Positions 24,916-34,007 of a stretch of 64,000 bases of DNA are shown one piece after another. Made by a program: the position numbers and the translations under genes. Every line of letters starts with the position of its first letter. The stretch's first letter is position 1. Under the pieces are notes generated by a model. The model was not told the origin of the DNA, made no database searches, and worked only from the letters and a program-made list of their open reading frames with translations. Source of the DNA: Kocuria sp. Its GTDB lineage: Bacteria > Actinomycetota > Actinomycetes > Actinomycetales > Micrococcaceae. Where the stretch lies: positions 62,001 to 126,000 of the forward strand of contig NZ_JAUNTS010000004.1 in NCBI RefSeq assembly GCF_030538595.1, in the 5' to 3' direction.

Positions 24916-25509
24916 ATGGCTGCCAAGAACGCAAAGACTGCCAAGAAGAAAACCGAAGTTGCGCACTACACCGTTCCGGGTCTGACCGATCAGCAGGGCT
25001 TGGAACTGGCCTCCGTGCTGCAGGACCGTCTGCATGCCCTCAACGATCTGCAGCTGGTGCTCAAACACGCCCACTGGAACGTGACCGGCCGCGGCTTCAT
25101 CAGCGTGCACGAAATGCTGGACCCGCAGGTGGAGCTGGTTCGCGGCTTTGTGGACGAGGTCGCCGAGCGCATTGCCACCCTGGGGTACGCCCCGAACGGG
25201 CTGTCCGGGGCCATTGTGGCCGAACGTTCCTGGGATGACTACAGCATTGGCCGCGCGGGGGTGTACGAGCACCTGGCGGCCCTGGACCTGGTCTACACGG
25301 GTCTGTTGGAGGACCATCGCAAGGCTCTGGCCAAGGCCGGGGACATTGACCCGGTCACGGAAGACATGCTGATTGGGCAGGTCAAGGAACTGGAGCTCTT
25401 CCAGTGGTTTGTGCGCGCCCACCTGGAGAACGACGGCGGCGAACTGGCCAACGCCGGTGCCCGCACGGAGAAGGGTGCTGCCGCCAAGGTTCGCAGCAAG
25501 AAGAAGTGA
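24916..25509 (+). CDS. dps: Dps-family DNA-binding ferritin
   Basis: 197 residues from ATG 24916 behind GGAGG. A Lys/Ala-rich N-terminal tail (AAKNAKTAKKKTE) and a Lys-rich C-terminus (KVRSKKK) could bind DNA. The ferroxidase motif is present: LVLKHAHWNVTGRGFISVHEMLDPQVELVRGFVDEVAERI, with His, Asp and Glu at the usual inter-subunit iron site. Dps dodecamers store iron, detoxify peroxide and compact the nucleoid in stationary phase. A leftward extension to 24835 is in frame but has no better start. Confidence 0.92.
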   Translation: MAAKNAKTAKKKTEVAHYTVPGLTDQQGLELASVLQDRLHALNDLQLVLKHAHWNVTGRGFISVHEMLDPQVELVRGFVDEVAERIATLGYAPNGLSGAIVAERSWDDYSIGRAGVYEHLAALDLVYTGLLEDHRKALAKAGDIDPVTEDMLIGQVKELELFQWFVRAHLENDGGELANAGARTEKGAAAKVRSKKK

Positions 25510-25693
25510 GGTTGCGGTGAGCGCCTGCTGACATTGCTGTGGGTTCATGGCTGCCTGCTGGGGCTGTCACTGAGGGCTGCCGCTGAGAGGGTGGCGGCAG
25601 GTGTGCTGTCCGATGCGTCACACCTGCGCTGAACCACTTACGGGACGCATCACTGAAGTTGTACTGTTCAGTGCTCGGGAAATCTCCCGCGCT

Positions 25694-25728
25694 CCCGGCC
25701 ACCTCAACGCGTCTGGCCGGGCTTTTCT
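25694..25728 (+). terminator. Intrinsic terminator in the leader of the MFS exporter gene (possible attenuator)
   Basis: CCCGGCCA (25694-25701) pairs with TGGCCGGG (25714-25721) and is followed by CTTTTCTT. It is the only hairpin here with a clear T-run, and it sits just 17 nt before the MFS start codon, so it ends transcription ahead of the gene unless overridden. CACTGAA/TTCAGTG arms just upstream could take part in alternative folding. Confidence 0.55.
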
Positions 25729-25744
25729 TGAGGAGCAGCACCAC

Positions 25745-27274
25745 ATGTCCGTGACCCACACCGGTTCACTTCCCCAGGTCCCCAGCCCAGGCCAGAACAC
25801 TGAGGGCGTGGCAGGCGTGGACTCATCAGCATCTTCCACAGATCTGGCACCTCAGCGTGTCCGGACGCTGCTGGGCGTGCTGATCGTCTCTGCCTTTGTG
25901 GTGATTCTCAATGAGACGGTGCTCTCCGTGGCATTGCCGGATCTGATGGATGATCTGCAGATCCCCGCCACCACGGCCCAGTGGTTGACTGCTGGTTTCA
26001 TGCTGACCATGGCGGTGGTCATTCCCACCACAGGCTTCCTGTTGGAGCGTCTGCCGCACCGTGTGGTTTTCATGACCGCACTGTCCCTGTTCACGGCAGG
26101 CACCATGTTGGCCGCAGCCGCCCCCAACTTCCCGGTGCTGATGACCGGGCGAGTGATCCAGGCCTCCGGAACCGCTCTTCTGCTGCCGTTGCTGATGACC
26201 ACCGTGCTGACGGTGGTGCCTGCCGAACGCCGTGGGTCGGTCATGGGCATGATCTCCGTGGTGATTTCCGTGGCCCCGGCCATTGGCCCCACCATCTCCG
26301 GGATCATTCTGGGTGCACTGACCTGGCGCTGGCTGTTCCTGATCATGCTGCCGATTGCCATAACCGCCCTTGTGGTGGGTGCCTTGATGATGCCTTCCAT
26401 GGGAACGCCCCGTAAGGTCAAGCTGGATCTGCTCTCCGTGGTGCTCTCCGTGCTGGGCTTTGGCGGCCTGGTGATGGGTCTGAGCGGTTTTGGCAGCCAT
26501 GCCGGCCAATCCGCGGAGACCGGTGGCGGTGTCCCGCCGGTTCCGGCGCTGGTGGTGGGGGTCATTTCCCTGACGTTGTTCGTGTGGCGTCAGCTGCGTC
26601 TGCAGCGGGAGAATCGGGCGCTGCTGGACCTGCGGCCCTTCAAGCAGCCCACGTACAGCATCTCCTTGGGCTTGATGATCGTTTCCTTCAGCACGCTGTT
26701 CGGCGTGGTCATCTTGCTGCCGCTTTACATGCAGAACGTGTTGGGTCACTCCACCCTGACCACTGGTCTGACCATGCTTCCGGGTGGTCTGATCATGGGT
26801 CTTCTGGCTCCCTTTGTGGGGCGGCTCTATGACCGTCACGGAGCCAAGGTCCTGGTCATTCCCGGGACCGTGGTGCTCAGCATTGCCATGTGGACTTTTG
26901 CCACGGTGGGGCAGGACACTGCGCTGTGGCTGATTGTGGCCGCTCACGTGGTCATGAGCTCCGGGCTGGCCTTGTTGATCACCCCGTTGATGACCTCCGC
27001 GTTGGGTAGCCTGCCGCAGTCCCTGTACTCCCACGGCAGTGCTCTGCTCAACACTTTGCAGCAGGTCTCCGGCGCAGCTGGTTCGGCGCTGTTCATCACC
27101 TTGATGTCCCTGGGCGCGGTGAGTGCTGCTGCCGCGGGATCAGACGCGATTGCCGCTCAGGCTCACGGTATCCACGTGGCGTTCCTGGTGGCGGCGGGGA
27201 TTTCCGTGCTGGCCATTGCGGTGTCCTTCTTTGTGCCCAAGCGTGCAGAAGCCCCCACCCCCACCACCCCCTGA
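25745..27274 (+). CDS. DHA2-family (14-TMS) multidrug MFS exporter
   Basis: 509 residues from ATG 25745, which follows GAGGAG at 9 nt; the frame is open further upstream through a terminator hairpin, so the later start is preferred. About 14 spans, with the DHA2 motif C region PTISGIILGALTWRWLFLIMLPI, helix 1 NETVLSVALPDLMDDLQIPATTAQWLTAGFML and motif A-like loop LERLPHRVVFM. Such pumps export lipophilic cations and antibiotics by proton antiport. No regulator is adjacent; control may instead be by the leader terminator. The stop codon lies inside a long palindrome. Confidence 0.9.
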   Translation: MSVTHTGSLPQVPSPGQNTEGVAGVDSSASSTDLAPQRVRTLLGVLIVSAFVVILNETVLSVALPDLMDDLQIPATTAQWLTAGFMLTMAVVIPTTGFLLERLPHRVVFMTALSLFTAGTMLAAAAPNFPVLMTGRVIQASGTALLLPLLMTTVLTVVPAERRGSVMGMISVVISVAPAIGPTISGIILGALTWRWLFLIMLPIAITALVVGALMMPSMGTPRKVKLDLLSVVLSVLGFGGLVMGLSGFGSHAGQSAETGGGVPPVPALVVGVISLTLFVWRQLRLQRENRALLDLRPFKQPTYSISLGLMIVSFSTLFGVVILLPLYMQNVLGHSTLTTGLTMLPGGLIMGLLAPFVGRLYDRHGAKVLVIPGTVVLSIAMWTFATVGQDTALWLIVAAHVVMSSGLALLITPLMTSALGSLPQSLYSHGSALLNTLQQVSGAAGSALFITLMSLGAVSAAAAGSDAIAAQAHGIHVAFLVAAGISVLAIAVSFFVPKRAEAPTPTTP

Positions 27275-27347
27275 CTGCCGAGTGTCCGAGTTTGGTCGTT
27301 TCTGACGGCTAGAAACGACCAAACTCGGACACTCGGCAGTCAGGGGG
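27267..27347. repeat. Long palindrome, copy A of the CTGCCGAGTGTCCGAG family (bidirectional terminator)
   Basis: 37-bp perfect arms 27267-27303 and 27311-27347 around the loop GACGGCT. It separates the convergent MFS and FAD-linked dehydrogenase genes, and the TGA stop codons of both (27272-27274 plus, 27342-27340 minus) are part of the arms. The core CTGCCGAGTGTCCGAG...TTTGGTCG recurs at 32514 and 33921. Confidence 0.85.
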
Positions 27348-30255
27348 AGGTGGGGGAGGTGGCGTTCTCCAGGTGTTGCAGGATGTGGCGGTACGGCTTG
27401 CCGGTGGCCTGAGTCATTCCCAGTTCGCAGGTGCGGTTCAGGGAGGCGTAGGCGTCAAAGTCGCGCTGGGTGATTTCTGCGGCCTCCCGGGCCGTGGCGG
27501 AGGCGGTCAGTTCCGGGTGCAGCATTCCGCGGTCCCCGGCGTAGCCGCAGCAGTTCCAGGCCACCGGGGTGACCACTTCCTCCGCCACCGCCTGGGCCAA
27601 TACGTTCAGCGCGCCATTGAGCCCCAGCTGCGTGGAGGAGCACGTGGGGTGCAGCGCCATGGACCCTTTCCTGCGGCGGACAGTGAGCTCCGGCAGCACC
27701 TGATTGGCCACGAACTCCACGGCATCCACAAACCGCAGATCGCTGAACTCGGAAGCCGCCGCGTGAGCCTTCATCACCTCCAACCCTTCCGTGCAGGAGG
27801 AAGCATCGCACACCACGGGCAACCGCCCACGGTCCGTGGCCTCCCACAGCAGCGGCAGGGTGATCTCCTGCATCCGTGTGTACCCGGCGGTTTTTCCCTT
27901 GGATTTCCACGGGGTTCCGCAGCACGCTCCGGAGACATTGTCCGGAACCGTGATTTCAACATCCGCCCGCTCACACAGCGCCAGGAACGCTTGGGCCGAG
28001 GACAACGACGACGCCGCACCCTCCTCCCGCTCCCCACGGTCTGCCTGATCAGTCCCTCTCCGTGCGGGAGATGCCCCGAACATGGTGGACACGCAGGCAG
28101 GGAAGAACACCGCCACGGGATTTTCTGCCTTCACCCCGCTGGGCCGCGACTCACCGCCCCGCGGTAACCCAGCCACGTATTCGGGTACGCGATCTGCCCC
28201 CAATATCTTGCGACCCAGTGAAGTGGCCGTGCGCGGTAGCACGGGCGGGACGGCCTTGGCCACGCTCAGTGCCGTGGAGGCCGCCGTGACGGCCGACCCC
28301 CAGTTCTTGGCCGCTGCATCCCACACTTTTCCTTCTGACCAACCGGTGTTTTCGGTCCGCAGCTTCCGCACCAAGTCCCCGGTGTCAATGAACACGGGGC
28401 AGGCCGTGGAACACATGCCGTCCACGGCACATGTCTGTTCGCCCTGGTAGGAGTACTCGGTGAGGAGGGCAGCGGCGTCGTCGTGATCCCCGCGGTTGTG
28501 GGCTGCCGTGATTTCACGGCGACCCACAATGCGCTGTCGCGGGGTGAGCGTGAGGTCCTTGGAGGGGCAGACGGGTTCGCAGTACCCGCACTCCACGCAG
28601 CGGTCAGCTTCTGCCTCCGCCGGATCGGTGAGGGTGGGGGCAATTTTGAGGTCTTGGAGGTAACAGCGGGGGTCACTGTTGAGGATGACCCCCGGATTGA
28701 ACAGCCCACCGGGGTCCACCAGGGTTTTCAGTTCCCGCATGACTGCGTACAACTCGGTCCCGTATTGGCGCTCTACGTAGGGGGCCATGATGCGCCCGGT
28801 GCCGTGTTCGGCCTTCAGTGATCCCCCGTGGCCCAGGATCAGGTCCACCATGTCCTCCGTGAACCGTTCGTAACGGGCCAAGCAGGTGGGGTCGGAGAAG
28901 TCTTCGTTGAGCAGGAAGTGGACATTGCCGTCCTTGGCGTGACCAAAGATCACTGAATCCCGGTAGTCATGGGCGCTGAACATCTCCGTGAGAGCTTCAC
29001 ACGTGCTGCCCAACCGCTGCACCGGAACCACCACGTCCTCCAACAGAGCATTGGTGCCGGAGGGGCGGTGTCCCGCAACCGCGGCGTAGAGACCCTTGCG
29101 TACGGTCCACAAACCAGCGCGGGCGGCGGGGTCCTGGGTCAGCTCCGGACGTGCGACCAGTGGAAGCTGGGCAAACAGGTGGTGGGCGCCGTGGGTGCGT
29201 TGGGCCAACTCCTCCGTGTCATCACCTTGGTATTCCACCAGCAGAGCGGTGTGTTGATCCACGGCGATCCCGGTGATGGCGCGTGGTGCCTGGCCGGAGG
29301 CCTGGGCAACTTTCAAGGACGTGGCATCCATGAGTTCCACGGTCCCGGAGTGTGTTGCCACCAACTGGGGAACGGCTTCAGCTGCCGCATACAGATCGGG
29401 GAACACCAGTAAACCAGTGGCCACATGAGGGTGAATCGGCACGGTGCGGAACACGGCCTCCGCCACAAACCCCAGGGTGCCCTCCGCCCCAATCATCAAC
29501 CGCTCCAGGATTTTGACCGGTACGGCCTGATCCAGGAAAGCGTTGAGTCCATACCCCATGGTGTTTTTCATGGCGAAAAGTCGCTGGATGGTGGCCACCG
29601 AATCCGCGTTCTCTCTCACGCGCTGCCGCAGACGCAGCAACCCTTCGTGGAGTTCGGGCTCGGCCTCTCGCAAGAGCTGGTCAGCATCAGGGACGGCGGT
29701 GTCCACCACCGTTCCGCTGGGGGTCACCAGCACCATGGATTCCAAGGTCTGATAGGTGTTGAACTCCGTTCCGCAGTGCATTCCGGAGGAGTTGTTGGCA
29801 ATCACTCCACCCACGGTGCAGGCCGACTCAGAGGCGGGATCCGGCCCCAACTTGCGCCCGTACGGGGCCAGGGCCGTATTGGCCTCACGGACGGTGGAGC
29901 CGGGGCGAATACGGATGCGGGCGCCGTCGTCAAGGATCTCGAATCCCCGGAAATGCCGCCGCACATCCACCAGAACTTGATCCGTGACCGCCTGCCCGGA
30001 CAGGGAGGTGCCACCTGAGCGTAATGTCAGCCCCGCACCGTGGCGCTCCAGAATGCGGAGCAGGGAACCAACTTGGGCGGCCGTGTGGGGGCGCACCAGG
30101 GCGCGTGGATAAAGGAGGTAGTGAGAGGCATCGTGAGCGGTGGTCAGCCGCTGCAGCTCGGAGGTGACAGTGTCCCCGGGCCAGGCTCGTAGCTGTTCCA
30201 GGAGGGGATCCTGCCGTGCTGCGCCGGGGCGCCGGGGACGAGTGGGGACTGTCAT
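27340..30255 (-). CDS. FAD-linked oxidase fused to 4Fe-4S and CCG domains (D-lactate/glycolate dehydrogenase-like)
   Basis: 971 residues from ATG 30255, with AAGGAGG 6 nt upstream. Order: FAD_binding_4 domain with LTLRSGGTSLSGQAVTD (about residue 80), FAD-oxidase C-terminal domain, a ferredoxin-like part with CVECGYCEPVCP (about 550) and CAVDGMCSTACP (about 608), then two CCG-type cysteine motifs (SGACCGTPW, NCCGYAGDRG). This is the GlcD-GlcF-type fusion found in bacterial membrane-associated D-lactate dehydrogenases, passing electrons to quinone. D-lactate, glycolate or D-2-hydroxyglutarate could be the substrate. It is divergent from the amylosucrase gene; no lactate permease is next to it. 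Confidence 0.87.
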   Translation of the reverse strand: MTVPTRPRRPGAARQDPLLEQLRAWPGDTVTSELQRLTTAHDASHYLLYPRALVRPHTAAQVGSLLRILERHGAGLTLRSGGTSLSGQAVTDQVLVDVRRHFRGFEILDDGARIRIRPGSTVREANTALAPYGRKLGPDPASESACTVGGVIANNSSGMHCGTEFNTYQTLESMVLVTPSGTVVDTAVPDADQLLREAEPELHEGLLRLRQRVRENADSVATIQRLFAMKNTMGYGLNAFLDQAVPVKILERLMIGAEGTLGFVAEAVFRTVPIHPHVATGLLVFPDLYAAAEAVPQLVATHSGTVELMDATSLKVAQASGQAPRAITGIAVDQHTALLVEYQGDDTEELAQRTHGAHHLFAQLPLVARPELTQDPAARAGLWTVRKGLYAAVAGHRPSGTNALLEDVVVPVQRLGSTCEALTEMFSAHDYRDSVIFGHAKDGNVHFLLNEDFSDPTCLARYERFTEDMVDLILGHGGSLKAEHGTGRIMAPYVERQYGTELYAVMRELKTLVDPGGLFNPGVILNSDPRCYLQDLKIAPTLTDPAEAEADRCVECGYCEPVCPSKDLTLTPRQRIVGRREITAAHNRGDHDDAAALLTEYSYQGEQTCAVDGMCSTACPVFIDTGDLVRKLRTENTGWSEGKVWDAAAKNWGSAVTAASTALSVAKAVPPVLPRTATSLGRKILGADRVPEYVAGLPRGGESRPSGVKAENPVAVFFPACVSTMFGASPARRGTDQADRGEREEGAASSLSSAQAFLALCERADVEITVPDNVSGACCGTPWKSKGKTAGYTRMQEITLPLLWEATDRGRLPVVCDASSCTEGLEVMKAHAAASEFSDLRFVDAVEFVANQVLPELTVRRRKGSMALHPTCSSTQLGLNGALNVLAQAVAEEVVTPVAWNCCGYAGDRGMLHPELTASATAREAAEITQRDFDAYASLNRTCELGMTQATGKPYRHILQHLENATSPTSP

Positions 30256-30490
30256 GCGGTGCCTCCTTGATCCGCGTTCTGCCACCAGCATCCCAGGATG
30301 CGTGCGGTCCTTGGGTAGGTGGTCTTCCGGGCGGCTGACCGTGTCGAACTGCCAGTTCTGAGGCCCGTGCGCGCGTCAGCGGCCCTAAGCCTGCGCATTC
30401 GCGCTCGACGCGCCCCAACGTGACGCAAATCTTGACCCGATGACCTGTCAACTTTTGCCGTGACTGACCGGGACAGGCGACCATAGTGCA

Positions 30491-32497
30491 ATGCAATCAT
30501 CACCCGATGGATTCTGGTCCTCCACGCCCGTGCCGCCCTCCACCGAGCAGCCCACGGACCTGAACAACACCACAGCCGTGGTGGAGGCTGCCAAGGCGGG
30601 TGCCCTGGAGCACCTGGAAGCACTCATGGCAGCCGGAACCGTGGAGGAATCGGAGGCGTTGGGTTTTGTGCAGCGCCTGGACCTGCATTACCCGGCACTG
30701 ATTGATCTGGTGCGGCGCACCTACGGTTCCGGGGAGCACGTGACCTCCGTGATGGTGGGGCTGGGCGCTGCGTTGGCGCGTTCTTGGGGTGAACGCTCGG
30801 CGGACTTGCGTGAACTGGACGAACGCCGCAGTTCGGACCCGGATTGGTTCCTCTCCCGGCATCAGCTGGGTGGGGTGTGCTACGTGGACCGTTGGGCGGG
30901 AAACTTGGCGGGTCTGCGGGAGCGAATCCCCTACATGGAAGAACTGGGGCTGACTTACCTGCATCTGATGCCCGCCTTTGCGGTTCCGGAGGGTAATAAC
31001 GACGGCGGCTACGCAGTCTCCTCCTACCGGGAGATAGATCCCCGGTTGGGCACCATGGATGAGCTGGCCGAACTCTCCGGTGACCTGCGTGATCGCGGAA
31101 TCAGCCTGGTGGTGGACTTTGTGCTCAACCACACCGCCAATGATCACGAATGGGCGCAAGCCGCCCGTGCGGGGGATCCCAAGTATCAGAATTACTACTG
31201 GATCTACCCGGACCGCACCATGCCGGATGCCTTTGAGTTGACCACGCGGGAGATCTTCCCGGATGACCACGCGGGTTCCTTCACTCCGGTGGCTCCCGGG
31301 GATCACCGTTGGGTGTGGACCACGTTCCATGACTTCCAGTGGGATCTGAATTGGACCAACCCGGAAGTTCTGGCGGCCATGGCGGGGGAAATGTTGTTCC
31401 TGGCCAATCAAGGCGCGGAGGTGCTGCGCTTTGATGCGGTGGCCTTCCTCTGGAAGGAGCTGGGTACCTCCTGCGAGTCACTGCCGCAGGCGCATTGGAT
31501 TGTGCAGATGCTCAACCGCGTGTGCCGGATTGCGGCTCCGGCCACCATTTTCAAGTCGGAGGCGATTGTGCACCCGGACGAGGTGGTGCAGTACATCCAC
31601 CCGGACGAATGTCAGATCTCCTACAACCCGTTGCAGATGGCGCTGACCTGGGAGGCTCTGGCCACCCGTCAGGCTTCCCTGCTCAACGATGCCATCAGCG
31701 AGCGCCACGGCCTCCCGGCCGGTACCGCCTGGGTCAATTACGTGCGCAGTCATGACGACATCGGCTGGACCTTCTCTGATGAGGACGCCGCCCGCCGCGG
31801 CATAGACGGCTACCACCACCGGCGGTTCCTCAACGACTTCTACACGGGCCGCTTCCCGGGCTCCTTTGCGGACGGTGTGGCCTTCCAGTACAACCCGAAA
31901 ACCGGGGACGCACGGGTTTGTGGCACCACCGCTTCCTTGGCGGGAACCACCACGGGCAACCCGGACGACGGCGTCAACCGGGTTCTGTTGGCTCACGCCA
32001 TCGCCATGTCCACGGGAGGGTTGCCGCTGCTCTACCTGGGGGATGAGCTGGCCCAGACAAATGATCCGGACTGGCACCTTGACCCAGCCAACGGCAATGA
32101 CTCCCGGTGGGCTCACCGCCCTCGATTCCCGGAACAGGGATACCGGGATCGTGAGAACTCCAGCACGGTTGCGGGTCGGGTGTTTCAGGGGATTCAACAC
32201 CTGCTGCGGGTGCGCCAGCAGGTCACGGAGTTCGACGGCGCCGATCTGATCGGCTTTGAGCCCAACAACCAGCACGTGGTGGCCTACCAACGCCCGGGCC
32301 TGGACCCGGAGGGCTGGCCCAGCACGGTGCTGTGCCTGGCCAATGTGGATGACTACGCCCACCGGGTGGAGCCCATTACCGTGTCCGGTTTTGAGCGGGA
32401 AGCCATCTCCCTGCTGGATGACCGCATCCTGGACCTGGCAGACGGTGTGGACCTCCCGCCGCACTCGGTCCGATGGCTACGCGTCTACCCCCGCTAA
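30491..32497 (+). CDS. Amylosucrase-like GH13 enzyme
   Basis: 668 residues. The N-terminal all-helical domain (about 20-110) and DPDWFLSRHQLGGVCYVDRWAGNL block are typical of amylosucrase (GH13_4). Catalytic regions: VVDFVLNHTAN, EVLRFDAVAFLWKE with the nucleophile Asp, FKSEAIVHPDEV with the acid/base Glu, and RSHDDIGWTFSDEDAA with the third acid; DFQWDLNWTNP and YIHPDECQISYNPLQMALTWEALATR are also family-specific. It should use sucrose to build alpha-1,4-glucan, or hydrolyse sucrose. No signal peptide. The ATG has no ribosome site; a CATAGT box lies 3 nt upstream. About 200 bp separate it from the divergent dehydrogenase. Confidence 0.87.
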   Translation: MQSSPDGFWSSTPVPPSTEQPTDLNNTTAVVEAAKAGALEHLEALMAAGTVEESEALGFVQRLDLHYPALIDLVRRTYGSGEHVTSVMVGLGAALARSWGERSADLRELDERRSSDPDWFLSRHQLGGVCYVDRWAGNLAGLRERIPYMEELGLTYLHLMPAFAVPEGNNDGGYAVSSYREIDPRLGTMDELAELSGDLRDRGISLVVDFVLNHTANDHEWAQAARAGDPKYQNYYWIYPDRTMPDAFELTTREIFPDDHAGSFTPVAPGDHRWVWTTFHDFQWDLNWTNPEVLAAMAGEMLFLANQGAEVLRFDAVAFLWKELGTSCESLPQAHWIVQMLNRVCRIAAPATIFKSEAIVHPDEVVQYIHPDECQISYNPLQMALTWEALATRQASLLNDAISERHGLPAGTAWVNYVRSHDDIGWTFSDEDAARRGIDGYHHRRFLNDFYTGRFPGSFADGVAFQYNPKTGDARVCGTTASLAGTTTGNPDDGVNRVLLAHAIAMSTGGLPLLYLGDELAQTNDPDWHLDPANGNDSRWAHRPRFPEQGYRDRENSSTVAGRVFQGIQHLLRVRQQVTEFDGADLIGFEPNNQHVVAYQRPGLDPEGWPSTVLCLANVDDYAHRVEPITVSGFEREAISLLDDRILDLADGVDLPPHSVRWLRVYPR

Positions 32498-32513
32498 CCC
32501 CACCCCACCCTGA

Positions 32514-32578
32514 CTGCCGAGTGTCCGAGTTTGGTCGTTTCAGCGCCCTGGAATCGACCAAACTCGGACACTCGGCAG
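32514..32578. repeat. Long palindrome, copy B of the CTGCCGAGTGTCCGAG family
   Basis: 24-bp perfect arms 32514-32537 and 32555-32578, 17-nt loop. It separates the convergent amylosucrase and DUF3500 genes. Its loop (TTTCAGCGCCCTGGAAT) is nearly the reverse complement of the equivalent part of copy C, so B and C are inverted relative to each other, on either side of the DUF3500 gene. Confidence 0.85.
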
Positions 32579-32603
32579 CAGGGGGTGGGGGTGCTGGCTG
32601 AGG

Positions 32604-33833
32604 TCAGGCGCCGGCCGGGGCTCCAGCGCCCATTCCGGTGGCTGCTTCCTGGGTGACGCTGCCTGCGTAATCGTTGGTGGGGTCACGGTAGATGGTGTGC
32701 ACGTGGCCCCAGCCGGAGGTGGACACGCCCTCCACATCCGCTCCAGCTGAACCAGACTGGGCCTGGAAGGCTACGTAAACATTGGGCCCTGAGATGGAGA
32801 AGGAGATGCCGTCGCCGGTGCTCATGTCATAGGTGGTTTCACCGGACCAGGCGATCACGGTGTCATCAAGGGTTGCCTCGATCTCCGCCATGGCCGTCTC
32901 ATTGGTCTGTTCATCTGACATTCCCGCCCAATTGGCGATCAGCTCCAACAGCAGGTCTTTTTGTTCATCGGTCAGGTCTGAGCCAGACAGGCCTGAGCCG
33001 GTCTCAAAGTCGCAGGTGTCACCGGGGGCGCACATGGTGACCTCGCCCGAGGTCAGGGTTTCCTGCTGGTCAGCGCTGAGACTGTTGTAGAAGGCAAAGG
33101 CGTCAGTGTAGATGCCGTCGAAAGGCTGCACTTCCTCGCCGTCTTCATTGGTGTAAACGGCCGGTTGCACGCCCAAATGGGTGGGGGCAAAAGTGATGGT
33201 GTCCTCAGTGCCATTGAGGTCCGCATTGATTCCCAGGTGGTGACCACCGAATTGTAGGGACCAGGCTTCTGTGTCTGACGGGTCCCCGAAGAACGCAATG
33301 TAGTACTGGCCCAGAGAATCTTCCGTGGTGCTGCTGTTGTCGTTGAGGTACTGGTCTCCGCCCATGATGCCTTCCACGGTGGCATAGGACTCTTCACTCA
33401 TCAGCTCTTGCAGTACCGCCAAGGCAGCTTGCTGTTGTTCCTCGGTCAAGTCGCTGAGGTTCAACCCGGCGCGGTCCACAAACGTCACAGGGAAGTTGGA
33501 CCAGGAGGTGGATTTGGTGTCGTCGTCGTAGTCGTAGAGGACGGCTTCACGCTGCTCATCGGAAAGCGTGGACAGGAAAGCCTCACTGGCTTCGGTGGTG
33601 GAGCTGATGGTCTCAGCCGTGGTGGTGCTGCCCGAACTGGTGGCGGCGGCACTGCTCTGGGCGGCCGCTGTGGTGGAAGTGTTGGATGCGCTGGTTGAGT
33701 CACTGGTGGTGGAGGCTTGCGCGCAACCGGTCAGGGTGAGCCCGCCCAGGAGAGCCAACGATGCAACCACTTTGGTGGTGCGCTGACGCCACTGGCGCGT
33801 GCGGAAAGGGGTATTCATCTGTGTGTTCATCAT
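32604..33833 (-). CDS. DUF3500-family lipoprotein
   Basis: About 409 residues from ATG 33833 (33830 and 33818 are alternatives; none has a clear ribosome site). A basic N-terminus, a hydrophobic stretch VVASLALLGGLTL and the lipobox LTGC mark a lipoprotein. A Ser/Thr/Ala-rich linker of about 50 residues follows, then the DUF3500 domain (TLSDEQREAVLYDYDD..., LGQYYIAFFGDPSD, WSLQFGGHHLGINADLNG, ending GWGHVHTIYRDPTNDYAG). The His pair in GGHHLGIN and the late HVH suggest a metal site; function is unknown. Long palindromes lie on both sides. Confidence 0.82.
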   Translation of the reverse strand: MMNTQMNTPFRTRQWRQRTTKVVASLALLGGLTLTGCAQASTTSDSTSASNTSTTAAAQSSAAATSSGSTTTAETISSTTEASEAFLSTLSDEQREAVLYDYDDDTKSTSWSNFPVTFVDRAGLNLSDLTEEQQQAALAVLQELMSEESYATVEGIMGGDQYLNDNSSTTEDSLGQYYIAFFGDPSDTEAWSLQFGGHHLGINADLNGTEDTITFAPTHLGVQPAVYTNEDGEEVQPFDGIYTDAFAFYNSLSADQQETLTSGEVTMCAPGDTCDFETGSGLSGSDLTDEQKDLLLELIANWAGMSDEQTNETAMAEIEATLDDTVIAWSGETTYDMSTGDGISFSISGPNVYVAFQAQSGSAGADVEGVSTSGWGHVHTIYRDPTNDYAGSVTQEAATGMGAGAPAGA

Positions 33834-33915
33834 GGAACACATCAAATGCCTGGATGTTTTGCTGCTGCTTTCGGGTTCCTGTACGCACTCTGTGCGATTT
33901 CTCCACGTGCGCGCA

Positions 33916-33994
33916 CCCCTGGCTGCCGAGTGTCCGAGTTTGGTCGATTCCAGGGCGCCGAATCGACCAAACTCGGACACTCGGCAGCCAGGGG
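33916..33994. repeat. Long palindrome, copy C of the CTGCCGAGTGTCCGAG family
   Basis: 34-bp perfect arms 33916-33949 and 33961-33994 with an 11-nt loop, located between the start of the DUF3500 gene and the stop codon of the DUF1801 gene (both minus strand). Likely terminator of the DUF1801 gene. Confidence 0.85.
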
Positions 33995-34007
33995 CAGGGG
34001 CAGGGGG

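Noticed and set aside
25826-27034. 402-aa minus-strand frame opposite the DHA2 exporter
   Set aside because: His/Gln/Gly-rich shadow of a 14-span membrane protein.
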